A DNA stretch of 64,000 nucleotides from Boothiomyces macroporosus (Eukaryota; Chytridiomycota; Chytridiomycetes; Rhizophydiales; Terramycetaceae): positions 62,001 through 126,000 of the forward strand of contig JADGKB010000004.1 of assembly GCA_027604185.1 (NCBI GenBank), given 5' to 3'. The notes under the pieces were generated by a model, which was not told where the DNA came from, ran no database searches, and was given only the letters and a program-made list of their open reading frames with translations. Made by a program: the position numbers and the translations under genes. Shown here piece by piece: positions 47,491-56,701 of this stretch. Each line of letters begins with the position of its first letter. Positions within the stretch are counted from its first letter, which is position 1.

Positions 47491-47973
47491 TTAATGTGCT
47501 TCGCTGCTTGGGATTCTATTGCGGCTAAAGCTCAACATATTGATGGCCCAATTGGTGGAAGAGTCTGAGCACTTTTCGCCAGCCTTTTCTAGCCACTGAT
47601 CTCCATAGTCGATAAAGTCCAAGTTGTCTTCGGGTTGATAGACAACTTCTGGGATAGTGACTCGTAAATTCTTGGCATGGGATCCATCGCTTGTGAGGAA
47701 GTTGTTGCTTTCAGTAGCACAACCAGAGTCTTTGCGTTTGATGGTGGCATTTGCAATCAATTCTTCAAACGAGAATGGCTCCCTGATCTTTTCTTCAATG
47801 AAATATTCGCGCTCTTTTGGTATAAGTAGTTTAAGAGTCTTCTTTGGCTTGGCAAAGTTGAGGTCTCGAAGTGTAACAGGTTCTATAGTGTAATCTTGCA
47901 TAGTGTAAACTCGTTCTTTTGGAATTTGGATTTGCAACTGTTGCTTCATGAGGTGAGAATGGTGTCTATGCAT
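47491..47973 (-). CDS. Hypothetical protein with internal IPKER repeats
   Basis: 160 aa, intronless. Two clear internal repeats: IQIPKERVYTMQDYTIEPVTL and, about 35 residues later, LLIPKEREYFIEEKIREPFSF; a degenerate third may be RVTIPEVVYQPEDNLDFI. The C-terminus is Cys/Ser/Trp-containing and neutral. The His-rich start (MHRHHSHLMK) is probably cytosolic. I recognise no family. Confidence 0.6.
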   Translation of the reverse strand: MHRHHSHLMKQQLQIQIPKERVYTMQDYTIEPVTLRDLNFAKPKKTLKLLIPKEREYFIEEKIREPFSFEELIANATIKRKDSGCATESNNFLTSDGSHAKNLRVTIPEVVYQPEDNLDFIDYGDQWLEKAGEKCSDSSTNWAINMLSFSRNRIPSSEAH

Positions 47974-48890
47974 TTAAACTTCTTTTTATAATAACAACAG
48001 TGCGCAAGTTCGGTTTGGCGGTCAGTTCACGTACCGCATCAGTAAATCATATGTCCTTCAACTGGCCGAACGTGGTCGCTTTGGTGCGACATTACAGCTG
48101 CAATATACTTTATTTGGTTGAAGTTTATCTTTCCATAGCTTGATTGCTGAAGAGCTGTTCAAATAGCGAATATTAGTAGTCATTTCACACCAACAATCAC
48201 AATGCACCTGCTCGACGCCAAGTTTAGTCACACCTCTTTGATAAGACCTGAGTCATCGAAATAAGCTTTCTTTCAGTCCCTTTCAGCCATATTACGATTG
48301 CGGTATATTAAATCCTTTTGATTAACTCAATGAAACGCAGCCAAACCTGATGAACCAAAAGAAACTTGCTAATAAACGACAGATCTAATGGTATTTCAAA
48401 GTTTACACATATAATAAATGCTGCCTTGGTTTATCGGGAATAAGTTTGCACTCAAAGCTCAACTAGATATTCTCACTCGATAGCAGTGATCTATAAATGA
48501 TCAATCTGACTCGTTTATCTGAGTAATAGTTTGCTGTCGAGTTGCATTAAATCGATTCACAGACACAGCTGTAGCCATTTGTTTGCATTTAGTTGCGCCA
48601 TCTTTCAAAGCACCTCGCAGATCGGGTATAAGCTGGACAAAACGCAAAGCATTTCCGCATCAGCTAGTTTGAATCCTGCTCGTATATTCTCGTCCGGTTT
48701 GTTCAGCTATCTCGATCTTGGGGTTTGAACGAGAACAGAATCTCGAAACAGTAGATCTGGCAAATAGCGGCAAATATCAACCATGTTGCTAATGTATTAT
48801 AGCCTGTAATAATCTGATCATCAACTGGCTACGTGAATTTTGTGACTCATCCAAATCCAGAAAGTCAGCAAAAGCCCCTCAAGTTTAAAA
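47974..48890. other. Longest gene-free stretch in the window (917 nt)
   Basis: No supported ORF or RNA gene. It contains TGAGTCA at 48249-48255 and TGACTCA at 48843-48849, the same bZIP-type palindrome, the second 41 nt before the RNA-ligase ATG. It probably combines promoters of the divergent IPKER-repeat and RNA-ligase genes. Confidence 0.45.
48843..48849. promoter_or_regulatory. TGACTCA (AP-1/Gcn4-type bZIP site) before RNA ligase 2
   Basis: Perfect TGACTCA 41 nt upstream of the ATG at 48891; same motif as at 18853 before Trl1. Confidence 0.4.
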
Positions 48891-50132
48891 ATGGCGTGGA
48901 AAAAATGCAAGTCAAAAATGTCTCTGTTACAACGACTGATTCAGGACTGGCCTTTCGAAAGAGTTAAAACGGTCCTATCTGCGGAGCCGTACTCTCTCAA
49001 AGTCAAAGAATCAACTCTTCACCCTTCGCTATACTTACTTGCCTATAATATGATCAATTCAGATTTGTCGCATCCAATTGTCCAGGAATGCCGCGGTATT
49101 ATCTTGGAAAAGGAAACCAATAGGATCATTTGCTACCCATTCGACAAGTTCTTCAACATGGGAGAAAAGAATGAACATCCAATTGATTGGAAATCAGCGT
49201 TAGTATACGAAAAGCTGGATGGATCCTTGATGAAATTGTACTATTACGATAAAGAAGATCAGTGGATTATTGCTTCCAATAATTCTATCGATGCTAGGGA
49301 AGCTCCAGTAGCGATTGACCAGATGCAGCGAGCTATACACAAAGTTGAATCGTTTCACTATCTGTTTATCCAAGCTTACGAAACCACTACCAAGCAGGAA
49401 TTCAACATCCCTGATATATTGGACAGGTCAATGACTTACATGTTTGAAATGATGCATCCACTATCTACAATTGTTGTTCAACACGAAAAGCCTCGTTTAT
49501 GTCATTTGGCTACACGCAAAATAACTGGAGGTTTCCCAGAAGTTGAATTTGTGTTTCCATTAGTTGAGCAACCAACTGTATATCCATTGTCTTCTCCAGA
49601 GCAATGCAAACAAGCTGCAGAACAGATTCAGTTGAATGGAAAATTAGTTGATACTGAAGGTTTTGTAGTAAGGGACAAGTATTTCAAACGTGTAAAAGTA
49701 AAGTCGCCAGTTTATGTGTCATTGCACCACTTGGCATCAACCTCGCCAAATCAAACTACTCTAATGGATGCAGTCTTGATGAATGAACTAGAAGAAATTG
49801 TAACCTACCATCCAAGGTTAGAAAAACCTCTGCGGTTGCTTCACGAAGGCTTTGACAAACTGGAAGCTCTTTTCCTCAAAGAGTTGAAAGAATGCGACGA
49901 ATATACGCAAACACTACTGGACCCACCAGCTAAACTATTACAGAAAGAAAGGGCGCTTTTCCTACAAAAAAAGAGCCGATTTTTGTTTTCGCACTACATG
50001 AATTATTATAGAGACAAGCCAAGTAACCGTGTAGAATTCTTTAGAGAGTCTTGCAAGAAATCTGCTGAAAAGACGCTTCAAGCGGTAATGAACTTGATTT
50101 CGAAAGAGGATCAGCAATATTTTACATTCTAA
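48891..50132 (+). CDS. Stand-alone T4 Rnl1-like RNA ligase
   Basis: 413 aa, intronless. ATP-dependent RNA ligase of the Rnl1 branch. Motif I is Lys108 in YEKLDGSLMKLYY; upstream is VQECRGIILEKETN ... PFDKFFNMGEKN as in T4 Rnl1; motif IIIa-like MTYMFEMMHP; motif IV is TEGFVVRD; motif V is RVKVKSPVYVSLHHL. The C-terminal part is helical. There is no kinase or phosphatase domain, so it can only seal 5'-phosphate and 3'-OH ends. It is distinct from the Trl1 of this window. An in-frame Met 9 codons in (MSLLQRL) is an alternative start. The cellular substrate is unknown. Confidence 0.88.
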   Translation: MAWKKCKSKMSLLQRLIQDWPFERVKTVLSAEPYSLKVKESTLHPSLYLLAYNMINSDLSHPIVQECRGIILEKETNRIICYPFDKFFNMGEKNEHPIDWKSALVYEKLDGSLMKLYYYDKEDQWIIASNNSIDAREAPVAIDQMQRAIHKVESFHYLFIQAYETTTKQEFNIPDILDRSMTYMFEMMHPLSTIVVQHEKPRLCHLATRKITGGFPEVEFVFPLVEQPTVYPLSSPEQCKQAAEQIQLNGKLVDTEGFVVRDKYFKRVKVKSPVYVSLHHLASTSPNQTTLMDAVLMNELEEIVTYHPRLEKPLRLLHEGFDKLEALFLKELKECDEYTQTLLDPPAKLLQKERALFLQKKSRFLFSHYMNYYRDKPSNRVEFFRESCKKSAEKTLQAVMNLISKEDQQYFTF

Positions 50133-50186
50133 TATATCCAGTCCAACGCGTCCTTCAAAGTCAGTTGCTTCCGTAATAATTAATGT

Positions 50187-50678
50187 TTATTTAAACAGCT
50201 CTACAATGTTACTAGCTTGTGATTTGGATAGAGAGCATTCCTGTAATTCTGTTTCTGAAGCTAGGACAATGTTTGCCATACTACCAAGGCCATCAATCAT
50301 AACCAAGCACTCATGCTCATCTCGAATAAAGTAATTCAGGTGATCCAGCCAACCTCCATTCAAATAATTTCCAAAGGTCTTGTCATAGACTTCCTTGTCA
50401 AAATTAACACCAGTCATCTTTGAAATCAAATCTCCAAGTTCTCTATAATCATTCAAATAATGCATATTTGGGTATTTGACTGTAAAATCCTGGTTTAGTA
50501 CTACCACATGGTCCCCATCCTGTAAATTCATCTCGTTTGAAAGTAAATGAAAACGATATTCAAGCCCAGGCACGTAGATATCACAAGTCAGTCTAGGATT
50601 AACAGTAGCTTGAGATTAATTATTCCTACGTTGAAATCCAGGCAAGTCAATCTGATATTTTGTTTGAATTTTTTGCAT
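50187..50678 (-). CDS. Conserved-looking protein of unknown function
   Basis: 156 aa after removal of a 21-nt intron (50609-50629), which joins YQIDLPGFQ to PTVNPRLTCDIYVPGLEYRF in one frame. The rest is globular and acidic (GDHVVVLNQDFTVKYPNMHYLNDY; GGWLDHLNYFIRDEHECLVMIDGLGS). No family recognised. Its ATG (complement 50676-50678) overlaps the ATG of the divergent SDHAF1 gene by two bases, within the palindrome CATG. Confidence 0.65.
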
Positions 50679-50907
50679 GAGATCGAAATTACAAATCCAA
50701 GTTTTAAACCTGTACAAGAGCTTTTTGAAAACTATTAAAGAAAAGCCACTGGAAAATCAGCATAAATTTTACTCCAGAGTCAGGAGCCAGTTTGAAAAGG
50801 ATATAAAGGTATCTCGGACGGATTTCAATACCATCGAATATTTATTGCGCAAAGGGGAGAAGCAATTGCTGATACTGAAGAGTCCCCAAGTGCTGGATAT
50901 CTCATAA
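50677..50907 (+). CDS. SDHAF1/SDH6: Succinate dehydrogenase assembly factor 1 (LYR protein)
   Basis: 76 aa, intronless. LQIQVLNLYKSFLKTI carries the LYR-type motif (here LYK), followed by FYSRVRSQFEKDIKVSRTDFNTIEYLLRKGEKQLLIL, matching the RTDFxxIEYLxRxGxxQL signature of SDHAF1. In mitochondria it helps insert Fe-S clusters in the SDHB subunit. The only Met is the first residue, so the start at 50677 is firm, even though it overlaps the opposite gene's start. Confidence 0.92.
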   Translation: MRSKLQIQVLNLYKSFLKTIKEKPLENQHKFYSRVRSQFEKDIKVSRTDFNTIEYLLRKGEKQLLILKSPQVLDIS

Positions 50908-50956
50908 TACAAAGTAATAAATCATCATGGCTAGTATTTTTATTCCAGATTGAAAT

Positions 50957-51577
50957 TTATTCCAAAGCAAACTTGGTGATGAATCCTTGAGCAAGGTAGT
51001 AAGTGGCCATTACAAAGAATGCGCTTGGTTCTTTCAAGACAAATTTGCTGTATGCCAACCAGAAATCAGATGCGCCAAAGAACATTGCACCGGTAATACC
51101 ACTAGATACAGTAGCAGAAGTATCATATGCTTTCCAAATCATTCCAGCAATTGTAGCGCCATACACCATTACTGGTATTTTGAGATCTGCGTCTACATGA
51201 GGTACAATTAAAGTGGACATTAAACCTCCAACCAATCCGAATACAGTCAAGAATGACTTGTAGTCGAAATTGGTCCTAGTGTTGTACTTTGACTTGATGA
51301 ACCCTACGATATAAGATACATGAGCTAGCAGGAATGAGCCCAATCCGTAAATAAAGAAGCTAGGATACTTGTCGTGGTAAGCCAAGAATAAATCACCCAA
51401 TAACGATAGAGACATTCCTACAGTGAAATATGGAGATTTCTTGTATAGCTGCGCGGTCAAAAGGGCAATAGGAGCACATTTAGTCACTGCCAGTAAGTGG
51501 TTGTTTGAAGTAGGAAATAGAGTGAAATATAAATGAAGAAATGAGGTTCCAATAGCAAGTGTTTTTGCAGATAACAT
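50957..51577 (-). CDS. TMEM86/YhhN family membrane protein (lysoplasmalogenase-like)
   Basis: 206 aa, intronless, about eight helices. Family landmarks: TKCAPIALLTAQLYKKSPYF, SLLGDLFLAYHDKYPSFFIYGLGSFLLAHVSYIVGF, PVMVYGATIAGMIWKAYDT and GAMFFGASDFWLAYSKFV, with the paired Asp (GD and SD) at the usual sites. Animal members hydrolyse the vinyl-ether bond of lysoplasmalogens. Convergent with SDHAF1 (49 nt between stops). Confidence 0.88.
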   Translation of the reverse strand: MLSAKTLAIGTSFLHLYFTLFPTSNNHLLAVTKCAPIALLTAQLYKKSPYFTVGMSLSLLGDLFLAYHDKYPSFFIYGLGSFLLAHVSYIVGFIKSKYNTRTNFDYKSFLTVFGLVGGLMSTLIVPHVDADLKIPVMVYGATIAGMIWKAYDTSATVSSGITGAMFFGASDFWLAYSKFVLKEPSAFFVMATYYLAQGFITKFALE

Positions 51578-51748
51578 TGAAAAACGGTCACGCTTTCTTG
51601 GGTTTTATAGGACAAGCTTGCCCAATCAAACACCAGTGTTTTCCGCAGCAGTGTCTCACCAACAAAATTAGGATAAATTCGACTGCTGAACGGTAGATTA
51701 CAATACCTATTTGAAATCACAAAAACCAATTTTAAACTTGAACGCGTA

Positions 51749-52479
51749 ATGATTATTGATTGTAAACAGGACGATGATGAGCATCGGAATTACTTGCAAA
51801 TGCCACAAAGAAAACACGGATTTCAGTTACCATTGCATATCCAACAGCTGTTTACGTTCTTTTACATGCTATACTCTCCAATAATTACACTCATTTTCAG
51901 CTTTCGCGGCGAACCAATCCCAATTGTCATTTATCTCATTTATTATTTAATACTCTACTATTTGGGATATAGACTAATGAAATCTGATCCTGGAGAATTG
52001 GAAAGCCATACTGGACTTTACTGCCATGTTTGCAAGATTAATGTTAATGAGGATGCTTTACATTGCAAGTATTGCAATAAATGTATTAGGTAATGCTTGC
52101 TAACAAGGCGGCTGGATCATCATTGCTTTTATATAAACAACTGTATTGGGTACTATAATTACAAGCTGTACTTGGCCACAATGAGTTTGACATGTATCTA
52201 TTCGCTATTCGAGCTTGGTATGTCTATATACAGTATTCTTTCAGCAAACACGGTCGGAATTGTGTTCTTGAGTATCGAGATATTTCTATCTGGTGTAATT
52301 GCGGGATTTTTGATTTACTTGTTGGGATTACATACCCTGCTCAGTAATCGTCATTAACACAAGGTATCCTGAATGTAACAACACTGGAATACACAAGAAT
52401 GAAGAAAAAGGATAAAGTCGTTCCAGAAAATGAAGAATCCACAGATTTTACTCCAGCATCCGATATCTCCCCAGTATAG
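51749..52479 (+). CDS. DHHC-type protein S-palmitoyltransferase
   Basis: 230 aa after splicing at 52090-52107 (18 nt, one of the shortest) and 52343-52362. Two N-terminal helices, then the Cys-rich domain CHVCKINVNEDALHCKYCNKCIRRLDHHCFYINNCIGYYNYKLY with the catalytic DHHC Cys, two more helices, and the TTxE motif in NVTTLEYTR. The first intron lies between CNKCI and RRLDHHC, so an unspliced reading loses the active site. Small for the family; substrate unknown. Confidence 0.92.
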
Positions 52480-52508
52480 AAAACAATACCAATAAAACAT
52501 GTATTAAA

Positions 52509-52745
52509 TTAAAACCAATTCTTGGCTTTTGGCCCAACGAATTTATCCATACAATTCTTGTACAACTCCAGCTGCTGTGCACATGTTATCAGCGCTTTCT
52601 TTCCTACATCTTTATCCTAGAATGAGGGAATAGTTACCCCATTTGGAGCAGATTCAGTTTCGAAACAGTCAAAAAAGGATTCTGCTACCTTGGCGCACCT
52701 TTTGGTTTTCAATGGAAAGTATGGTGGTAGTGTTTCTTCAGACAT
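52509..52745 (-). CDS. Twin CX9C mitochondrial-type small protein
   Basis: 71 aa after removal of a 21-nt intron (52617-52637). It holds two CX9C motifs: C-AKVAESFFD-C and, after the intron, C-AQQLELYKN-C, the coiled-coil-helix signature of intermembrane-space proteins oxidised by Mia40. No presequence, as usual for the class. It resembles small COX- or complex-assembly factors but I cannot assign which. Neither exon is long enough to be seen as an ORF on its own. Confidence 0.75.
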
Positions 52746-53055
52746 GAGAAAATATTTTGAGATTAACAATTTGAAAATGCGTCACATGCAGTCACACCTA
52801 GAACATGCTTATATTCAAGAGAACTTTGAGATACAAGATTATTCAATCCGTTCGAATAGTAGCTGATCCAACTGCATTAATTCGAGTGCAAAAGTTGAGA
52901 TTCAAAGTCACGTGGAATAACGGGATGTCATTGGCTGAATCGTCCCGGAAAATTTTTAAAAAAATAAAAAGTGCAACATAAACTGCAATTCTTTACTTTT
53001 TCGTGGAAACGTCCTTACTTGTCTACCATCACTAATTGACATTACAGTTTTCGAA
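52746..53055. other. Divergent promoter, CX9C protein / ribosomal protein uS2
   Basis: 310 nt without ORF, with A-rich tracts near 52950-52980. It presumably contains the strong promoter of the ribosomal protein gene. Confidence 0.4.
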
Positions 53056-53850
53056 ATGACCAAATTACCTGCCTCACTTGCTGCTACTGAATCCGATATT
53101 CAACAATTATTGGCTGCTCAATCTCACTTGGGAACCAAGAACACTGAAATTAAAATGAACCCATACATTTTCAAAAAGAGAGCCGATGGAATCAACATCA
53201 TCAACTTGGGAAAAACCTGGGAAAAGCTTGTTTTGGCTGCCAGAGTTATTGCTTCAATTGAAAACCCAGCTGACGTTTGTGTATTGTCTGCCAGACCATA
53301 CGGACAACGTGCTGTATTGAAGTTTGCTCAATACACTGGTGCCCAAGCTATTGCTGGACGTTTCACCCCAGGTACCTTCACTAACTACATCACCCGTACC
53401 TTCAGAGAACCAAGATTAATCATCGTCACTGATCCACGTACTGACTCCCAAGCCATCGCTGAAGCTTCATACGTCAACATCCCAGTCATTGCTCTTTGCG
53501 ACACTGACTCCCCACTCAAGCATGTTGACATTGCTATCCCAATCAACAACAAGGGTAAGCACTCTGTTGGTTTGGCTTGGTACTTGCTTGCAAGAGAAGT
53601 TTTGCGTCTTCGTGGAACTGTTTCTCGCCAACAGCCATGGGACATTATGGTTGATATGTTCTTCTACAGAGATACTGAAGAAGCTGAAAAGGAACAAGCT
53701 CAAGAAGAAGTTGTTGGTGAATTCAACAACACCTACGGTGAAGAACAAGAATATGTTGAAGTTACTGCTGAACAAACTGATGACTGGGGTGCTGCTGGTG
53801 AACAAACCCAAGACTGGGCCGCTGCTCCAGCTCAAACATCTGGATGGTAA
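53056..53850 (+). CDS. RPS0: 40S ribosomal protein S0 (uS2/RPSA)
   Basis: 264 aa, intronless. [78 protein letters not shown] and [18 protein letters not shown] are near-invariant. The C-terminal tail has the acidic DDWGAA/DWAAAP repeats typical of eukaryotic S0. Codon use is strongly biased (e.g. AAC, TTG, CCA, GCT), marking a highly expressed gene. The absence of introns in such a gene contrasts with its neighbours. Confidence 0.97.
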   Translation: MTKLPASLAATESDIQQLLAAQSHLGTKNTEIKMNPYIFKKRADGINIINLGKTWEKLVLAARVIASIENPADVCVLSARPYGQRAVLKFAQYTGAQAIAGRFTPGTFTNYITRTFREPRLIIVTDPRTDSQAIAEASYVNIPVIALCDTDSPLKHVDIAIPINNKGKHSVGLAWYLLAREVLRLRGTVSRQQPWDIMVDMFFYRDTEEAEKEQAQEEVVGEFNNTYGEEQEYVEVTAEQTDDWGAAGEQTQDWAAAPAQTSGW

Positions 53851-53889
53851 TAAATTACAATTGTCATTGTTTAAATGTATTTGGTTCAT

Positions 53890-54618
53890 TTACTTTATTC
53901 TTGACAATTCTGCAAGATCTCTATCAAGCTTTTGATTCTCTTGCAAGAGTAGAGAGTATTCATCCACAATAGCATTAAAATCAGACCCCAAATTCTCATA
54001 GTCTCTAAGCTTCAAATTTAGTATTTTCAATTCCCCACGTATTTTATCCATATAATAGTCAAACAACAACCCGCATTCCTTCAGTTCATCTATATCAACC
54101 GTGCTCAAAATCTCTGTTTCCATAACTTTTTGTTTTAAATAGATATTCTGGTAAATCAACGTGTAGTACTCTAATTTCTCTTTAATTTCATCTGACTGTA
54201 TCGTTTCCAGAGTAAGAGTGTTTATGCGGTTCATTATTTCTTTAGCTAGCATTAGGTATCCATTGTATTCATGAATAATATCTTGTTCCGTTTGTGACAC
54301 TTGTTGCTCCAAGTGCGCTATTGAATCTATTTGGTATTGGTACAGCCCAGGCAGTTGGGCAAGGTCAAGTGGTTTACCAGGAAAAGAAAACTGGTAAAGA
54401 TCAGTTAAGAGCAAGTCTACGCTTTGTCTTGTTTTTTCCTTGTAATTGTCCAAGATATTTTGAGGAATATCGTAGAGTGAATTTGATCCAGGTGATATCT
54501 TTTCTTGTGTGTAGTGCTGGTATAAAAGCGATTGGCCAGACAATAGCTGTTTGACTGCAATTTTTTGTTTGATTTCATTCAGATTGTTTTGCATGTTGGA
54601 CAAAATTCTGCTCCACAT
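53890..54618 (-). CDS. HAUS4: Augmin complex subunit 4 (HAUS4)
   Basis: 242 aa, intronless, largely coiled coil. The C-terminal half aligns by eye with human HAUS4: YQNIYLKQKVMETEILSTVDIDEL, then LKLRDYENLGSDFNAIVDEYSLL against NSYEVLGEEFDRLVKEYTVL. Augmin nucleates microtubules from the sides of existing ones through gamma-tubulin. The protein lacks the first hundred or so residues of animal HAUS4. Augmin is absent from many fungi, so its presence fits an early-diverging lineage. Confidence 0.75.
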   Translation of the reverse strand: MWSRILSNMQNNLNEIKQKIAVKQLLSGQSLLYQHYTQEKISPGSNSLYDIPQNILDNYKEKTRQSVDLLLTDLYQFSFPGKPLDLAQLPGLYQYQIDSIAHLEQQVSQTEQDIIHEYNGYLMLAKEIMNRINTLTLETIQSDEIKEKLEYYTLIYQNIYLKQKVMETEILSTVDIDELKECGLLFDYYMDKIRGELKILNLKLRDYENLGSDFNAIVDEYSLLLQENQKLDRDLAELSRIK

Positions 54619-54821
54619 ATGTTGGCTTTGTTCAACTTACACACTCCCAATATTTATGCAAGTCAGATTTACACTAGTCCTGTGCCCCAATTCTATTTTT
54701 GAAAATAATCCGCCGTCCAAGATAATATTGAAACCGTTGGAAATTTATAATCAAGATCCCAGTGATGCATCATGAAATTCCACTTTGATCTTTATCTCTA
54801 AAACTTTTTTTTAACTTTTTT

Positions 54822-56209
54822 ATGAGCACTGGAGATCAAGTACTTTTTACTAACCACAGGCAAATTTTAGGGATGCCATTGAAAGAGCAAAGGCGATAGC
54901 AGCCAAGCTGAAACTGGCTGCTGGTATTGGGATACAAAGGGAAGAACCTGTAAAGCCAGCTCCTCAAAAAGAAAAAAAAGTTGAAATACCAGATTCAAAG
55001 GATGTCTCTGTTTACCAAGCACCAACTACCACTATTGAAATTATTATTCCTTCTCACATGACTGGATTGTTAATCGGAACTGGAGGACAGACTTTAAAGA
55101 CTTTGGAATCATTATGCAAAGTCACCATTAAATTGGCTGAAGGCAAGACTGAAAGTGAAAAGAAAGCTATAGTCACTGGCGAAGATCCTTGTGTTCAAGA
55201 TGCAAAGGAGCGTATTGAAGATATCGTATTTGGAAAAGGAGCTCTGCAAATTCTTTACGGTGGACCAAGTCAGTTGGGACACGAAACCGTTTATATTCAA
55301 GTGCCAGTACATAGAGGTAATTGTTTTTAATTTAGTCGGTCTCGTTATTGGTAGATTGGGGGAGACTATCAAAATATTGCAAGAAAAGTCTGGGGCCAAA
55401 ATCAATGTTGTAAAAGAAGAAAATGATCATTTGGATACTAGAACTGTAGTTGTGTCTGGACCTCCAAACTGTATTGCTACCGCGAAAACATTGATTGACG
55501 AAATTGTTACCGATGGAAGTTTTGCTTCCCAATTCGGTCCTGCTGGTACTTCAGAAGTAATTTACATTCCAAGAGACAAGGTAAATACTATTAATGTTAG
55601 GTAAATTCTTTTTCGCAATTCTTTTTTCTTATTTCAGTACTAATACTTTAGGTTGGATTAATTATTGGTAAAGGAGGAGATACACTTAAAGTTATCCAAA
55701 ACGAATGCAATGTCAGATTAAACATTGATGCGACAGGTGATGTTGGCGGTGAAAGACCTGTTACTATATCTGGTTTGCCTGATTCTATCCAGCTAGCAAA
55801 AGAACAGATTTATGATAGAGTACAAGGTTTGAGAAGAGGTGGTGCCAAAGAACCAGAATATGGCTTTGCGGATTATGGTGTTGCTTACGACTATTCTCAG
55901 TATGATCCTTCTCAATATCAAGGTGACCCTAAAGGTATTTTTTATTAACAAGATTATCAGTATGATCCACAAGCTTATGCGCAGTACTATGCTCAATACT
56001 ACGCCGCCCAAGGGTACACTGTTGACCCTGAAGCTCAGACTCGTGAATGGGATGTTGGCAAAGAACAAGCCGACCGAAAAAACAAATTCAGCGAGCATGA
56101 TGACAGGGCCAACCACGAAAAAAAGAGAGATAGATCTCCAAGAAGAGATCATAGGGACAGAGACCGTGAAAGAGACAGAGATTTTGATCGCAGAGACAAA
56201 CGCCGTTAA
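54822..56209 (+). CDS. Three-KH-domain RNA-binding protein (FUBP/KSRP/PSI-like)
   Basis: 419 aa after introns 54840-54859, 55317-55335, 55581-55651 and 55935-55952. KH1: IEIIIPSHMTGLLIGTGG; KH2: VYIQVPVHRVGLVIGRLGETI; KH3: VIYIPRDKVGLIIGKGGDTL. Each has the GxxG loop. The tail is Tyr/Gln-rich (YAQYYAAQGYTV), then Arg/Asp/Glu-rich (RD repeats), as in splicing regulators. Introns fall inside the KH2 and KH3 cores (R/VGL boundaries). The third intron is the only long one in the window and has an internal AG|GT junction. Confidence 0.9.
55581..55651 (+). other. Exceptional 71-nt intron with internal AG|GT (composite intron)
   Basis: The first 20 nt (55581-55600) have all features of the usual micro-intron (GTAAATAC, TTAAT, TTAG). 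Directly after AG comes GTAAATTC, a pyrimidine tract and TACTAATACTTTAG ending at 55651. It can be removed in one step or as two abutting introns. Use of the first part alone would end translation at the TAG 55649-55651, before KH3. Confidence 0.7.
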
Positions 56210-56236
56210 TAAAATCTTTTGAGTATTACGTTTCGC

Positions 56237-56545
56237 CTAATCTGGGATTATCTTTATTGAAATATTAAACACTGGGTCAAGTATAACTTGAGCCGTCCTA
56301 TTCAAGCAAATAGCCTACATAAGTTACAATCTACCTGGACTAACCATAATATACTGCTTTCAACTAGTGAGACTACATCAAACTGGTTTCCAGCCAGCAA
56401 GAAACAAAGGCTAGTTGCAATTCCACATAATACTTGTACAAAGAATATTGCTGTATTTAGTATAGTTCTTTTATCCTTGCTGTACTCGAAATACAAGTGA
56501 GAGTTGAGCAAAAGTAATAGTGAAAGCTGGATGATGCATACACAT
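56237..56545 (-). CDS. Possible small membrane protein (two micro-introns)
   Basis: Removing 56476-56494 (19 nt) and 56315-56334 (20 nt) gives one 89-aa frame from ATG to TAG with a strong membrane helix (TAIFFVQVLCGIATSLCFLLAG). The second intron has a good branch site; the first does not. No family recognised. It fills what would otherwise be a 490-nt convergent gap. Confidence 0.35.
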
Positions 56546-56701
56546 ACTGTTGGGTTTACAGACCAGTATATAAAGTGAATTACTATTAGAGTGCTACATA
56601 TTATCTATCGTCAATGAGATTTACTGTGGCTAATATGAAACTCGTCCAGTTGATTGTAGACACCATGAAAACGCGTAATTTCAATCAAAAATTTTGTTTT
56701 A

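Noticed and set aside
55637..55651. A possible 15-nt intron (GTACTAATACTTTAG) at the end of the long KH-gene intron
   Set aside because: Using it requires a 12-residue insert in the middle of the KH3 core, which the family does not tolerate; the composite-intron reading is simpler.
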